64,000 nucleotides of DNA from Marasmius tenuissimus. Its lineage: Eukaryota > Basidiomycota > Agaricomycetes > Agaricales > Marasmiaceae. Positions 48,057-58,783 of the stretch are shown here, piece after piece (the stretch's first letter is position 1; each line of letters opens with the position of its first letter). The DNA is taken from assembly GCA_029532415.1 (NCBI GenBank), contig JAQOTA010000056.1:1-64000 (forward strand), in the 5' to 3' direction. The position numbers and the translations under genes were made by a program. The notes beneath the pieces are model-generated. The model did not search any database. It saw only the letters and a list, made by a program, of their open reading frames with translations, and was not told where the DNA came from.

Positions 48057-50047
48057 ATGCCAGGACCCACTACCCAAAAGCAACCCCTCCAAGGTAAGAT
48101 ATTCTTGTATATTTGTGGTTTTCGGGACTGACTTATATGCAAGGAGACCTAGCACAGCTAGAACTAGAGGAGAGGAATGTTCGTGCCGAATTAAAAAAGG
48201 CCGAACGAAGCTGGAAGTCAACCAGAAAGCCTGACCGAAAGGTTGAGCGGGAACAGGAGGTACTGAGGCTTCAGGGCGTGCTGAATGACACCTTGGCACG
48301 AAAGGAGATGTGTCGCCCTGCTGGTAAGTACAGCCTAGAATATTTTTTCTCAGTGGATTATTGACAGATTTCACATCCAAATCAGTACCATCGAAACGTA
48401 CTCATGTTGAGGCGGCTTTTGGGAGTTCAGATTCAGAGCTCTCTGAACTGCCACCTGGCAGCGAGCCCATCGAGATCCGCACAACCGTCACAGACGAGAC
48501 AGTCTCCTCGATGGAGAAGGCGACTGAACGACCTTCCAAAAAACCCAAGTCGACGTCCGTTCAAAGCTCTGACAGGCTGGCTGGTCGACACCTTGAGGAA
48601 GAATTGGCAGAGGGTGCGTATCCAGACATGGGTATCAGCAGTGTAAAGGATACTCACAAAGAGACTAGGTGCTGAAAATCCTGCCGGTCATGGTGCTAAT
48701 TTGAAGGGAAAGGAGTCTGGTGCGTTTCTTGTTCTCCAATTAACACTATCCCTCATGAATGGTTGGCAGGTCCAACGGAAGCCAATACCCCCAAAGATGT
48801 GGTCCTGGGTATGTTAACTCCCAAAAAACTTAGATCTTGTGCTGAGGATTTTGATGGTGTCCTATACAGAGAGTCTGTCTGCCACTCCTTCTGACCCAAT
48901 CGAAAACAACGCCCTTTCCATTCCCCAACCTTCCGTCATAATCCCGATGAACATCCAGCCCATCTCAATTGCGGTATCAACGTCACAATCCGACTCGAAC
49001 CAACAGCTCTACAACTGGCCAGATGACCACATAACGCTGGCACCAAACTCCATGACCGGAGACCACGAAACCCAGGCGCCAGTTTTGGTCCCAGCGACAA
49101 TAAACCCACTCATGATCGCCAACACACCGGCGGCTGCTGGATCAAGCCAAGGGGCTCGTGCCGGTTCTACAACAAAGAGTGGTGAGGTGGAGACCGGAGA
49201 CTTGGAGGATGAAGATGGCGAAGGAGAAAGTGACGGGAGTGAATCAGACGATGAATCGGAGATGGAGTTCGATCCCAAAGCATTTGATTTAGAGCGTGCG
49301 TTGAATTGTGATGAGCAGGTTCCTGACTGATGTTGCTCAACTATAGGGAAAGCAATCGAGGCTGTCCGCAAATATTTGCAGAGCCCTCGTGAAAATCGCC
49401 TCAAGGACTCGATACGAACTCATATCCGAGCCCGAGCTAGCCACTGTCCAGAGGCCGGGAGGTCATGCTTCAACTTGGCTAAAGACGTGCTGGTGTCTCG
49501 GCGCGGCCAATTGAAGTGTATCTACCATTATCTGGTAGATAAGACGTCCCGAGTCAATGATACGAAAGGTGACAAGGATCGGCTGACGGGCGTGCCTTAC
49601 GGCCCTGTCAAGGCAACCAAGGTTGTCACTGCCGAGGGTGTTGGCAAGTCTGGCGCGTTCAATCGGCTCACGTTACCAAAGACGTCCGAGGGGGAGGAAT
49701 ACTGCCACTGTGGATGTCGTTTGGAAGACGCTGTCTGGGGGCTTTACCTCTGGAAGACTGGTAGGATTTCGTACAATGGCCAGGAGCACGGTTACGAGCG
49801 TCAGCGCAAACCACCAACGCCATCTGAACGAAACTTCGAGATCACACGGCTCAAAGGCCTCGACATCACCCTCGATCGTCTCTGGTGGTATGAACCCCAA
49901 GTCAACCATCAGGGACAAGTACTTCACTACCGGGAACTCTCCTTGTATGAACACCGCCAGAAACTTGTCCTTGGTATGCAGCAACCAATGATGCCCAACT
50001 TTGATGGTTTGCTCGTGATGAAGGAGGATTCTGGTAACCAGAGTTGA
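48057..50047 (+). CDS. unrecognised coiled-coil/acidic protein with Cys-bearing C-terminal domain
   Basis: Model: join(48057..48093, 48144..48323, 48368..48613, 48669..48719, 48770..48808, 48870..49295, 49347..50047), 559 aa. An N-terminal coiled coil (LAQLELEERNVRAELKKAER) is followed by Ser/Thr/Pro-rich sequence and an acidic run near residue 300 (EDEDGEGESDGSESDDESEM). The last ~230 residues are a folded-looking domain: RLTGVPYGPVKATKVV, GEEYCHCGCRLEDAVWGLYL, NGQEHGYERQRKPPTP and NFEITRLKGLDITL. I recognise no family. A diverged copy of this C-terminal domain is fused to an F-box at 50.5-51.2 kb, so it is a mobile or duplicating module. Confidence 0.65.
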
Positions 50048-50468
50048 TCTGCATTTGGCCAGGGATGTGCAATTTTCGTAGTTTTCCGTCGTTGATTGTA
50101 TAGATTTTTTCGTACAATAATATATATATATATCTATCTTTTGGACCCCTCTCTGCTGGAACACAATGGATTGCTTGCTCAACTTGGTAGAGTACGTCTG
50201 ATCTTTGATCAAGTCAAGGTGAGAAAAACTTATTTCGCAGAAACGGACGTGAATCGAACTTGGCACCGACAGCAGCTGGCCAACACGAGGGGCGGAAAGT
50301 AAGCGTGATAACCGCTTGTCCATTACAACCAATGAAAAATAGAACATGTGTATGTATTGACAAGAAAACAGCATCCAACAGCCAGACCCCCCGGAAAAAT
50401 TATAGCCGGTGCTATTTGTCTTGTCCCTTCCTCTCAACAACCCGGGCTACGTCGTTCATCTACCAGCA
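50048..50468. other. intergenic, with short TA repeat
   Basis: 421 bp. A short TA-repeat run lies near 50120-50130. No gene seen. Confidence 0.45.
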
Positions 50469-51150
50469 ATGGCCTCCATCGCCACCTTTCCTAACGAAAT
50501 TTTATACAAGATCCTTCATGAGGTTGCTGGCGACGACAGAATCAAGATAGATTCGGGAGACGCTCGGCCAATGTACAGCGGTACAGAGTCGGATCCATGG
50601 ACGAATTCATCGCTATACTCGGTATCAGTGGTTTGTCGACGGTGGAGTAAAGTGGCCAGCGATTTGCCAGATACCAATGGAGGGAATCAGCTGACAGGGG
50701 TGCCGTACGCCCCTGTGAAGGCCACGAAACTTGTTACGCCCAACGGCGTGGCTGCTGGGGGGGGCTTTCAACCGGTTGACGCTCCCTAAGAACCCTGAAG
50801 GCAGAGAGTACTGCCACTGTGGATGCCATGTAGAAGATGCAGTTTGGGGACTTGTCCTGTGGAAGACAGGTAAGATTGCTTACAATGGTCAGGAGCACGG
50901 TTATGAGCGTCAGCGCAAGCCACCAACCCCGGCTGATAGGAACTTTGAGATCACACGGCTCAAAGGTCTAGGCATCACCCTCGCACATTACTGGACGCAC
51001 GAGGCCCGAGTCAACGGTCAGGGACAGGTTCTAGAGTACCGGGAACTCACGTTGCAGGAACGACTTCAAAGGCGATCCAGTTCGGAGCAACAGTCCGTGC
51101 CAAATCTGGATGGTTTGCTCGTTATGAACGACGAGTCTACCGACCGTTGA
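50469..51150 (+). pseudogene. chimeric F-box gene with a one-base frameshift
   Basis: Residues 1-~67 (FPNEILYKILHEVAGDD, SSLYSVSVVCRRWSKVASDL) match the F-box N-terminus of the gene at 51395 (LPNEILYKILEGVVGED, SVLYAISVICRRWREVGSNL). From about 50690 it instead matches the C-terminal domain of the gene at 48057 (LTGVPYAPVKATKLV, REYCHCGCHVEDAVWGLVL, NGQEHGYERQRKPPTP). The switch falls right after SDLPD, near 50670. The frame breaks in a run of eight G at 50757-50764, where seven would restore it. No intron fits there. Either a recent inactivating change or a sequencing error; the rest of the frame is intact to 51150. Confidence 0.75.
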
Positions 51151-51394
51151 CCGGCGTATGTATTCAAACCCCTGTACACAATTTTCCTTTACTCTCTCAA
51201 TTTAATTCTGTTCTATATATCATTCAAACAACTTGGCAAAACGACAGCTAAGATTTGAGTTTCAATGCGTGATTATACTACATTGCACGCAAAACATGCA
51301 GGGTCGACCACATCCGTATCTGATCAACAGTCCAATCGGGATGTTCAGCAAATCCGACCCTTTCACAACCTCTCCCTCACGGTTCTTCTCGGCT

Positions 51395-52549
51395 ATGGCA
51401 TCGGAGCCCTCGTCTCTGCCCCTCATTAACACCCTTCCAAACGAAATTCTATACAAGATTCTGGAGGGAGTTGTCGGTGAAGATGGGATAAAGATGGATG
51501 CCATGAGTGGGCAGCCCATGAACAGTGATAGCGACTCAAAATCATGGACCGATTCAGTGCTGTACGCGATATCGGTTATCTGTCGTCGATGGAGAGAAGT
51601 CGGCAGCAATTTACCGGCATGGCAACGGATCGCGGTGGAAGTTGACTTCAAGAGCGAATACAAGGGTCGTAGGGATTATCGGGGAGATTTTGCGAGAGCG
51701 CTGGTGGAGCTAGCTGTTGAATTGAGACGTAAACTCGAGGTGACGGTGGAAGTGTGGGATAATCCAGAAGTGGGAATGATGCAGCGAAATTTACTGGCTG
51801 ATTTGACGAGCTCGGGGGTAGAGTGGTCCTCATTCCACTTTGTATCATGGGATGGTAGCTCACTGGGATTGCTATTTGGGATTTTGGAGCGGGCGCATCG
51901 TCAGGCAATCAGGTGGGAAAAGTTCGAGCTAGAGGTTTCTAATTCGGGAGGTATCGATGAAGGGTCCATCCAAAGAATTCCGGACGATATACACCATATG
52001 GTCCGTCTCGAAGGGTTGAAAATAACGCTACACATCTCGATGGACGACAATTGGAGATGGGTGGTGCCTAGGGTTCCATCAGCGATGTTATCTCCATCTG
52101 GTTCAACATCAGTGCGAGAGCTCGACGTATCAGCATGTCCCTCTATGTGCCTCGGGCTTCTGAAGGCATGTCATAACATTTCGACGTCAAGGCTTCAATT
52201 CTCGTATCGAGACCACAGGGATATGGGAGTTGATTGGGACGGTTGGGCAGTATTGAAGTTGGAGCGGTTGTCTAGTTTGAGTATCTTCGTTGGTCGGGCG
52301 GTCGAATGTGGAAGGTTCTTCAGCAATATTATTTGTCCGAAGCTTCGACGATTCGATCTAGAGTGGCATTCAAGCAGGGAGGGGGAAGGATTGTTCTTGG
52401 TGGAAGGGTTTTTGAAAACAATCAAGAGGGATTTGGCTGGTGGGTTTTGGATCAAGGGTTCGAGGATGTCGGAAGTAATATTCTTGGAGAGGAAAGGGTT
52501 AGAACGGTGGTATTTGCCTCGAGGAGAATGTGAAACCTGTATTGATTAG
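51395..52549 (+). CDS. F-box protein
   Basis: Single-exon frame of 384 aa from the ATG at 51395; in-frame ATGs at 51296 and 51341 would only add a poorly conserved leader. The F-box is INTLPNEILYKILEGVV followed by LYAISVICRRWREVGSNLPAW. The rest is a typical mushroom F-box C-terminus with WQRIAVEVDF and Leu-rich lines (LEGLKITLHIS, LKLERLSSLSIFV). Likely an SCF adaptor. It shares its N-terminus with the chimera just upstream and ends about 90 bp before minisatellite 2. Confidence 0.78.
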   Translation: MASEPSSLPLINTLPNEILYKILEGVVGEDGIKMDAMSGQPMNSDSDSKSWTDSVLYAISVICRRWREVGSNLPAWQRIAVEVDFKSEYKGRRDYRGDFARALVELAVELRRKLEVTVEVWDNPEVGMMQRNLLADLTSSGVEWSSFHFVSWDGSSLGLLFGILERAHRQAIRWEKFELEVSNSGGIDEGSIQRIPDDIHHMVRLEGLKITLHISMDDNWRWVVPRVPSAMLSPSGSTSVRELDVSACPSMCLGLLKACHNISTSRLQFSYRDHRDMGVDWDGWAVLKLERLSSLSIFVGRAVECGRFFSNIICPKLRRFDLEWHSSREGEGLFLVEGFLKTIKRDLAGGFWIKGSRMSEVIFLERKGLERWYLPRGECETCID

Positions 52550-52639
52550 AATGAAAACAAAGAACAAGTAGCTTCGCTAACGTACCGCGGGGTCAGCAAT
52601 CCATGGCCCTACAATGAACCTAAGAGCTGAGTGGTGAGG

Positions 52640-53690
52640 GATTGCTACTCAGAGCGATGGTGACCTGTCACCTTGCAACAAGGTTGGTAGTACAGTGGCG
52701 ATGAATCACCCTACAACAAGCCTCATTGGTGAGTGGTGATCCATCACCCTATGATTAGCCCTATAGGTGAATGGCGATCCATCACCACTCGGAGGTACGG
52801 CGACCCATCGCTTTACGACGAGGCCGATAGTACAGTGGTGATGGATCACCAGTGGTCGGGACGGTGACCCGTCACCCTACAATAAGTCTCATCGGTAAGT
52901 GGCGATCCGTCACCAGCCGTAGGTACGGTGATCCATCACCCTACGATTAGCCCTATAGGTGAATGGTGATCCATCACCACTCGGAGGGACGGTGACCCAT
53001 CGCTTTACGACGAGGCCGATAGTACAGTGGTGATGGATCACCAGTGGTCGGGACAGTGACCCGTCACCCTACGATAAGTCTCATCGGTGAGTGGCGATCC
53101 GTCACCAGCCGTAGGTACGGTGATCCATCACCCTACGATTAGCCCTATAGGTGAATGGTGATCCATCACCACTCGGAGGGACGGTGACCCATCGCTTTAC
53201 GACGAGGCCGATAGTACAGTGGTGATGGATCACCAGTGGTCGGGACAGTGACCCGTCACCCTACGATAAGTCTCATCGGTGAGTGGCGATCCGTTACCAG
53301 TCGTCGGGACGGTGCTGTCACCCTACAATCGACCTCATCAGTGGAATGGTGATCCTTCACCACTCAGAGGGGCAGTGACCGATCGCCTTGCGACGTCGAT
53401 GAGGCCAATAGCACAGTGGTGATGGATCACCAGTCCTCGGGACAGTGACCCGTCACCCTACGATGAGCCTCATTGGTGAACGGTGATCTATCACCGCTCG
53501 GAGAGACGGTGACCTATCACCCGACAAAGACATGAAGATTTGAGCTGCGAAATCACTACAAATGGAACAGTGACCCATCACCATTCGATTGAGGGCGACC
53601 GATCACTGTTCCAAATGACCATTTCACGAAGGGTGACCCATCACTTCTCGCACAAGGCACCACATGCTGGTATCTGCAACCAGTAGTAGT
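52640..53690. repeat. minisatellite array 2 with GGTGATGGATCACC core
   Basis: Tandem array of units with the perfect 14-bp palindrome GGTGATGGATCACC-type core (also GGTGATCCATCACC) and spacers such as CCTACGATTAGCCC and CGGAGGGACGGTGACCC. A higher-order repeat of about 192 bp is clear; copies of the palindrome in the same context start at 52837, 53029 and 53221. Less regular units run to about 53640. Confidence 0.9.
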
Positions 53691-53877
53691 CAAAAAATTT
53701 CAATAACTTGGATGGTGATGGGTCGCTCACCAACAAAGCCTAGGATGAGGGACTCGTCGCCAATGAAGGAGGGAGATAAGGGCCCAGATGAGCGTTACGA
53801 CACGTGAGTACACCAAGTTGACCATCATTTGACTAACGGCGGGTCAAGTTGAGTTTATTGGCAGGTCACGTTTAGTA
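53691..53877 (+). repeat. terminal module of minisatellite element, copy 2
   Basis: About 187 bp matching the reverse complement of 35171-35356, with shared blocks CAAAAAAT, GGTGATGGGTC, AACAAAGC, GACTCGTC, ATGAGCG, GACAC, GACTAACGGCGG, GTTTATTGGCAG and the outer TTTAGTA at 53871-53877. Beyond this the two loci differ. Confidence 0.75.
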
Positions 53878-53924
53878 CACTTTTAACTTGACGGCTATCC
53901 GGCAAAGTTTGAGGAGAGACTTAC

Positions 53925-54651
53925 ACTGGGTTGCACTGAGGAATTGATAAAAGAACACGAAACATAGTGTCCATATCCCCAGATAGAAAATGAGGAGTCC
54001 GACTCCTACTCGAGTGCGTCTCTTCCAAACAGCCCAGATACGAATCGTGAGTAGCACTAAGCCGAGCATGGTAGACTATGTATCCTGGAAGGTGTGGAAG
54101 ATATCTGGATACTACTTACCTTCAGAGAGGGCAATACCGTTAACAAAGCACCCTGGGAGTATGGTACGAGGTGCTTGCGTGAGCTTTCAATACACTGGTA
54201 GTGTTGATGAACCTACACCCGCTGATACGGTTAGTTATGTCGCAATATCGCGGACTGAGATTATCCGCCAAGTGGTCTAGGAAAAAGGGACGATGAGGAC
54301 GATGCAATGAGAAAATGGCGACCATCAGACGTACGCTGGAGTCCCATACCTATGGTATCGAGGAAGGGAAGGTATCGTTGCAGCAAGTAAAGAACCGTGA
54401 TGATGGACCACTGATTCCTCCAAATATGTCGTAGCTCCGAGTCGAAGTTGAGAGTAACATCGTATACGAGTAAGACTGAGCTGACAACTGGGGGCCATGA
54501 TCTCAAGCTACAGACCCAATCAGCCGAGGGGGAGACTAACCGTTCATATACTGATTCACAGTTAGTGGCTGGCAATAATATTTGCTGGGCCTGGACTCAC
54601 CATGACTGTCTTCTTCTGCTCAAGCACAGCAGTGATGGCTGAGATGTCCAT
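53925..54651 (-). pseudogene. 3'-truncated DUF6533-type membrane protein gene
   Basis: Exons complement(53925..54056, 54120..54152, 54229..54276, 54350..54475, 54541..54550, 54601..54651) join in phase to 133 residues. Seen: LVYDVTLNFDSELRHIW then WSIITVLYLLQRYLPFLDT, the hallmark of the DUF6533 N-terminal domain, then LSEVLLTIRIWAVW and the membrane segment VGLLIFYLGIWTLCFVFF. Family members normally have about 300 residues and several more membrane helices. Here the last exon ends at a donor site at 53924, and 47 bp later the repeat module begins. No further exon follows. The family is common in mushrooms and its function is unknown. This copy looks broken by the element. Confidence 0.65.
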
Positions 54652-55116
54652 TGGACTTTACAGTATTGTGGGTGGGGGGGTACTAATGAAGGGGAAGGCT
54701 TTATACGACACAGACAACTTCGACGCTACCTGAACTTTCTAAAGTGTCGGATTTGGCGGTGCGCGTGAGATGGCTGAAAGATGATCAAGATCAAAGCAAG
54801 TCAGATATCAACGAATCCACGTACCCTTAGTAGCCGTTTACACTGGTACCAGGTTTCAACGAACCAGAGTTTCGACCCTAAACCATCACTGTAGCTCATG
54901 CCACAGTGCTTATACCCGTAACCCGATTTCAGCAAGAAGATAGAACTTGAACGAAGGATAGCCGCTGTACAATAGCTAGCTGAGAGGCGAATTCCGGCAG
55001 AGGCTCGGCGAGGATGATAGTCGTAGTTGTTGTCATCAAATTCAAAAGCATGGTAATGGCTTATTCTGAGCCCCACGATATCATAAATCTCGCCATCTGC
55101 GGGACCTCGCGCTCTC
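54652..55116. other. no gene seen
   Basis: 465 bp. One minus-strand frame of 110 codons covers most of it but has no recognisable motif and shows no splice partners. Confidence 0.4.
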
Positions 55117-55421
55117 TCGGATCTCCGCCTCAAGACCGATAAAAGCTATAGATTATATTCATATATTAGAACTGAGGCAATCCGACGTGCTAGAAAAGCT
55201 ATCAAGAGCCCGAGCCGTCGATAATCAGTCAAAGGGCGATGTAGAGGCAGGAAGAATGTACAATATGAGCCTCCGTCGCCTCCCTCTGATCAGAGAGTTC
55301 CATATGATTCAATACCGACATTAACGGTCTTTCACATTCAAGAGTATAATATTAACTCAAAACATGATTACACTATGCTCATATCACATGGTTCGCCATA
55401 GTTCATCAGATCCTCGATCGC

Positions 55422-55909
55422 TCACAGGCTGATGGGAACGCATCCAATGGAGATGAGGCCACCTAGACGAGAACAGTAAGCGGGAGCCACAAAATCAACG
55501 CGAAACATGTCGAGCAAATTTACCGTGGCTATTGTCCGAGCAGCACACAGGGTTCGCGGAACTATAAGCAAAGCACGAATCAGCCTATGCCCCAATACCA
55601 CGACAGCATAGAGAAATCATGAACTTACCATCCGCCATTGCCACCACCGACAACAGTGATCGGGCTGCAAGTAAGGCCAACGGCGACGTTGACGTCCTGG
55701 ATGACAATACCGAGCAAGCCAATAAGGAGGGCCGAAACAGGATCCTTAGCGGTCGTGACGCTGTTGCAGCACTGAATGGGTCCAGTGTTGCAGTTTCCGC
55801 CAGTGCTTCCTCCACCACCACCCCCGCCACCGCCAGTGCGGGAGACGAGAGGTGTGGCGACCGCAAGGGTAGTGAGAGTAGAGAGAGCAAAGAACTTGTT
55901 GGAGAGCAT
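55422..55909 (-). CDS. class I hydrophobin (copy 1)
   Basis: Model: complement(join(55422..55462, 55524..55561, 55629..55909)), 119 aa. A signal peptide ([15 protein letters not shown]) is followed by a Gly-rich run of nine and the eight-Cys pattern C-X6-CC-X32-C-X12-C-X5-CC-X12-C at residues 40, 47, 48, 81, 94, 100, 101 and 114, which is class I spacing. Hydrophobins are secreted and self-assemble at air-water interfaces on hyphae and fruit bodies. A TATA element lies 76 bp upstream (55985-55991). The short exons 2 and 3 carry the last four Cys. Confidence 0.95.
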
Positions 55910-55984
55910 GCTGATTGAGAAGGGTGCTTAAACAGACGACTGCGGGAGTGTTCGAGTGAGGAATGAGAGGTATCTCGACTGGGC

Positions 55985-55991
55985 TTTTATA
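55985..55991 (-). promoter_or_regulatory. TATA box of hydrophobin copy 1
   Basis: TATAAAA on the minus strand, 76 bp before the ATG, at the same distance as in copy 2. Confidence 0.6.
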
Positions 55992-56185
55992 TGTTTTCGT
56001 GAATGTGAACTCCGGGGATTCTGTGAATGAACATCGAGTCCCCTGTGACAAAAGTGGAGCTCTTGTCAAGTAAAGAGTATGAACGGGTACCTGAGAACAG
56101 TGTGTAGGACATGAGAACATCGTCAGAGTCGATTAATTGTTGACCTGTGAGCTGAGGATTGACATGAACAGGCGGAATGTTCTCA

Positions 56186-58700
56186 GTATTCAACAGCAGT
56201 CAAGCAGCGATGATGCCAATCTCGTTCCGATCGCTAGGTGGGCAAAGTGACAGTATGAGTAATTTGGAGGCCCTTTGGTGCCGGGACACCTCAAAAACGA
56301 GGTCTGAGCATGGTGAATGATTCGATTTACTAGTCATGTACCCACAAGATCACAAACGACCCAGAACAGTCTCGACATAGCTTAAATTAATTTAATTGTG
56401 AGGCGGGACGTACCTGTGACGATCCATGCTCAGTCGACCGTTTATAACATCCGAAATAAAACGTACCTGTAAATGAGACGTTGTATGACAATTCATGAAA
56501 GCCACAGACATAAGTTGTGACCCCAAAGTCTCTCCGGGTTGGGGGGGGGGGGGGGGGGGTACGAATACCTCACTCCGAGTGTCAGCGACATCGGAATTAG
56601 CAGCCGCGCACCCTCCATTCTACCAAAGGACGTGTTTGATATCAGGGAAATGTAAATTGAAAACTGGAATGAGTCTTGACGGCGAGTAACGGAAGTTGCG
56701 AGCATGGCATTTTGACGCGACCGTCGTAGCTACTTGAAAATCGAGGTCGTGGTGTCATGAATGTGCACTCGATGGCGACTCAAGTTCACTGAGGCCGAGG
56801 TAGCATATGGATGACGCTGGCCTGGAGAATGAGTACAGCCGTGGCAAGAAATCAAGGATTTGGCCCTCGATGAATCGAAATCCCTCAAATCTCGGTAGTG
56901 TGATAGGTCAGCGAAAGAAGTAGTCGCCCCAACGACAGGACTCTATGTCCTGGAAGACAAGTCCCGGGATTGTGAGAGAACACAGTGACCCAACCATTGA
57001 TGACTCCCCACAAGTCGCCAACGAAATATCATCATGGTGATTCTTTGAGAGGACTCTGACACAGAGTAGGACAAGCTCCCGAGCGGTAGGATGCCTCAGT
57101 TTGGTCCTAGCTCCTACCCATGCTTTCTTGGGTCCCAGACCTCGCTTGAGTTACTCGAATAAGGATTATTTAGCTCGTTGTGAGGGCGTACTGAATGGAT
57201 CCCGATCCTTAAAAATGCCCAAGTTTGAAGCGATCGTCCCAATGCTTCCTTGAAGCAACGTGACGATCAAGAACGAATTGGTGGACTCAAAGTAAAAACA
57301 TGATGCTCAGTGTTCTCGTAAATGCCGAGTCCCTCGTAGTTTTATGGACCTGGTTTTGTCGGTCCATCATGCCCATATGAATGTGTGAGTACACCGGACG
57401 AGCCATGAAGCAAAGATCCGACTTCGCCCAAGTGGCCGTAGAGATTCTCGCACCAGGCTAGAGTAGGTAGATGCTAGTCCGAGGCAACTGTAAAGTGCGA
57501 GCGAAATTTCTGCAGAGACAGCCCCAGAGCGTGTCGTTTCAAGCATACAGTCGCATTTGACTTTCTATACCCCGAGCGAGACGTTTAGATTTCGACGGCG
57601 ACTTATTCACGATTAGATCCATCGGTTCAGTTCTCGATCTGGCCCAGAGATTACGAGAGGGGTTGTCGAAGTAAGGAAGACAAAACTCCGTGATGCAGTA
57701 GTGTAGCCTGAAGTGATGTTGAGAACGAGGAGAACGGTCGAGTAAGGAGCTTTGAGATCGCGAGAAGAATAACAACGTGAGGTCGAAGTCATTGTCGAAT
57801 GGTCTGTAAATGTGAGGTTTTGGCGAACGAGAAGGACGGACCTGGCGAGACGTCGACGAAGTGTTGCCAACTCTCCCAGACCACAACTTGATATTGAGTC
57901 CTTGCCATTGATGCCCTCTCCCTCCTTCTGATTCCTCCCAGTTGGTCTAAACCCACGCACCCTTCGTCGACAATACCCCCAAATGCCTGTACAACCTCAT
58001 TTGAGGGAAGTACTTCGTACGGCAAGATCGTAGTCATGGATGAGGCCAGGCAGGTGTAAAGACAAAAATTTCCAGGGAGGCCGGCTCCAAACACACCGTA
58101 ATGTCGAGCCTACAACGCGTCGTCAGAGGGGGGGAAGCAAAGTGGTGAGGATAAGAACCCACACGCGCGATAGAGCGCAGAACTCGTATTAAAGACAGCT
58201 CACAGTCGTCAGCTATTTCTCGAGAATCGAGATGTCCCCGTACCGACTGAGTCGGACTAGAGGCTTAGAGCCCTGGGTCGTTAACTCCTGAGCGACGGAT
58301 CGATGATTTTGATAGGGTGGTCGTAGCGGAGGAGTTATAGAATACGAGTGAATCCTTTAGGTAGCTTTTCGAACTGACCATGGTCGTCAGTGTCGGTAGA
58401 CTAAGAGTTGAACATGATGGTCGAGACCAAGAGGTTGTGACTGAGTGTGACATTACTCTAGGAGGAGTTCTCAAATCACCCAGTACTACGGTGATACCAT
58501 CGTCAAAGGGGAGCACACAATATGCAAACGCGCAAAGACAGAATCATCTATTAATTCACCAGCGTCTATGTACATGGCACCAACATCAAAGGAGACCCGT
58601 GACTAAGCAGGAAACTGCACATCCTCGAAGGCTCGACGAGCTCGACAGTGAACCTTGCTCAAGCCGACCTGCGCACCTACAAGCACTCGAGACCAACCTC
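56186..58700. other. 2.5-kb gene-poor region
   Basis: No gene supported. It holds a run of 19 G at 56541-56559. Several 80-120 codon minus-strand frames at 57.5-58.5 kb overlap each other in different frames and show no known motif; they could be remains of a decayed gene. Confidence 0.45.
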
Positions 58701-58783
58701 CAAATATCCAATTCGGTAGGGAAACCAGCGAGAAAGACCGAGCACCCATAACTGACGTCCACAACTAGATTCTGATATTGCAG

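Larger units (their letters stand above)
55117..56185. repeat. segmental duplication, copy 1 (hydrophobin unit)
   Basis: About 1.07 kb including hydrophobin 1, its promoter and flanks is repeated at 63004-64000 in the same orientation. Matching starts at the TCGGATCT/AAGACCGATAAAA block here and covers introns, promoter TATA and the upstream CTCCGGGGATTCTG block. Confidence 0.8.

Noticed and set aside
54801..55133. 110-codon minus-strand frame
   Set aside because: No family, no splice partners, and it reaches the duplicated segment, where the other copy is not open in the same way.
57539..58094. Three overlapping minus-strand frames of 100-115 codons
   Set aside because: They lie in different frames over the same bases and do not join into a protein with any known motif.
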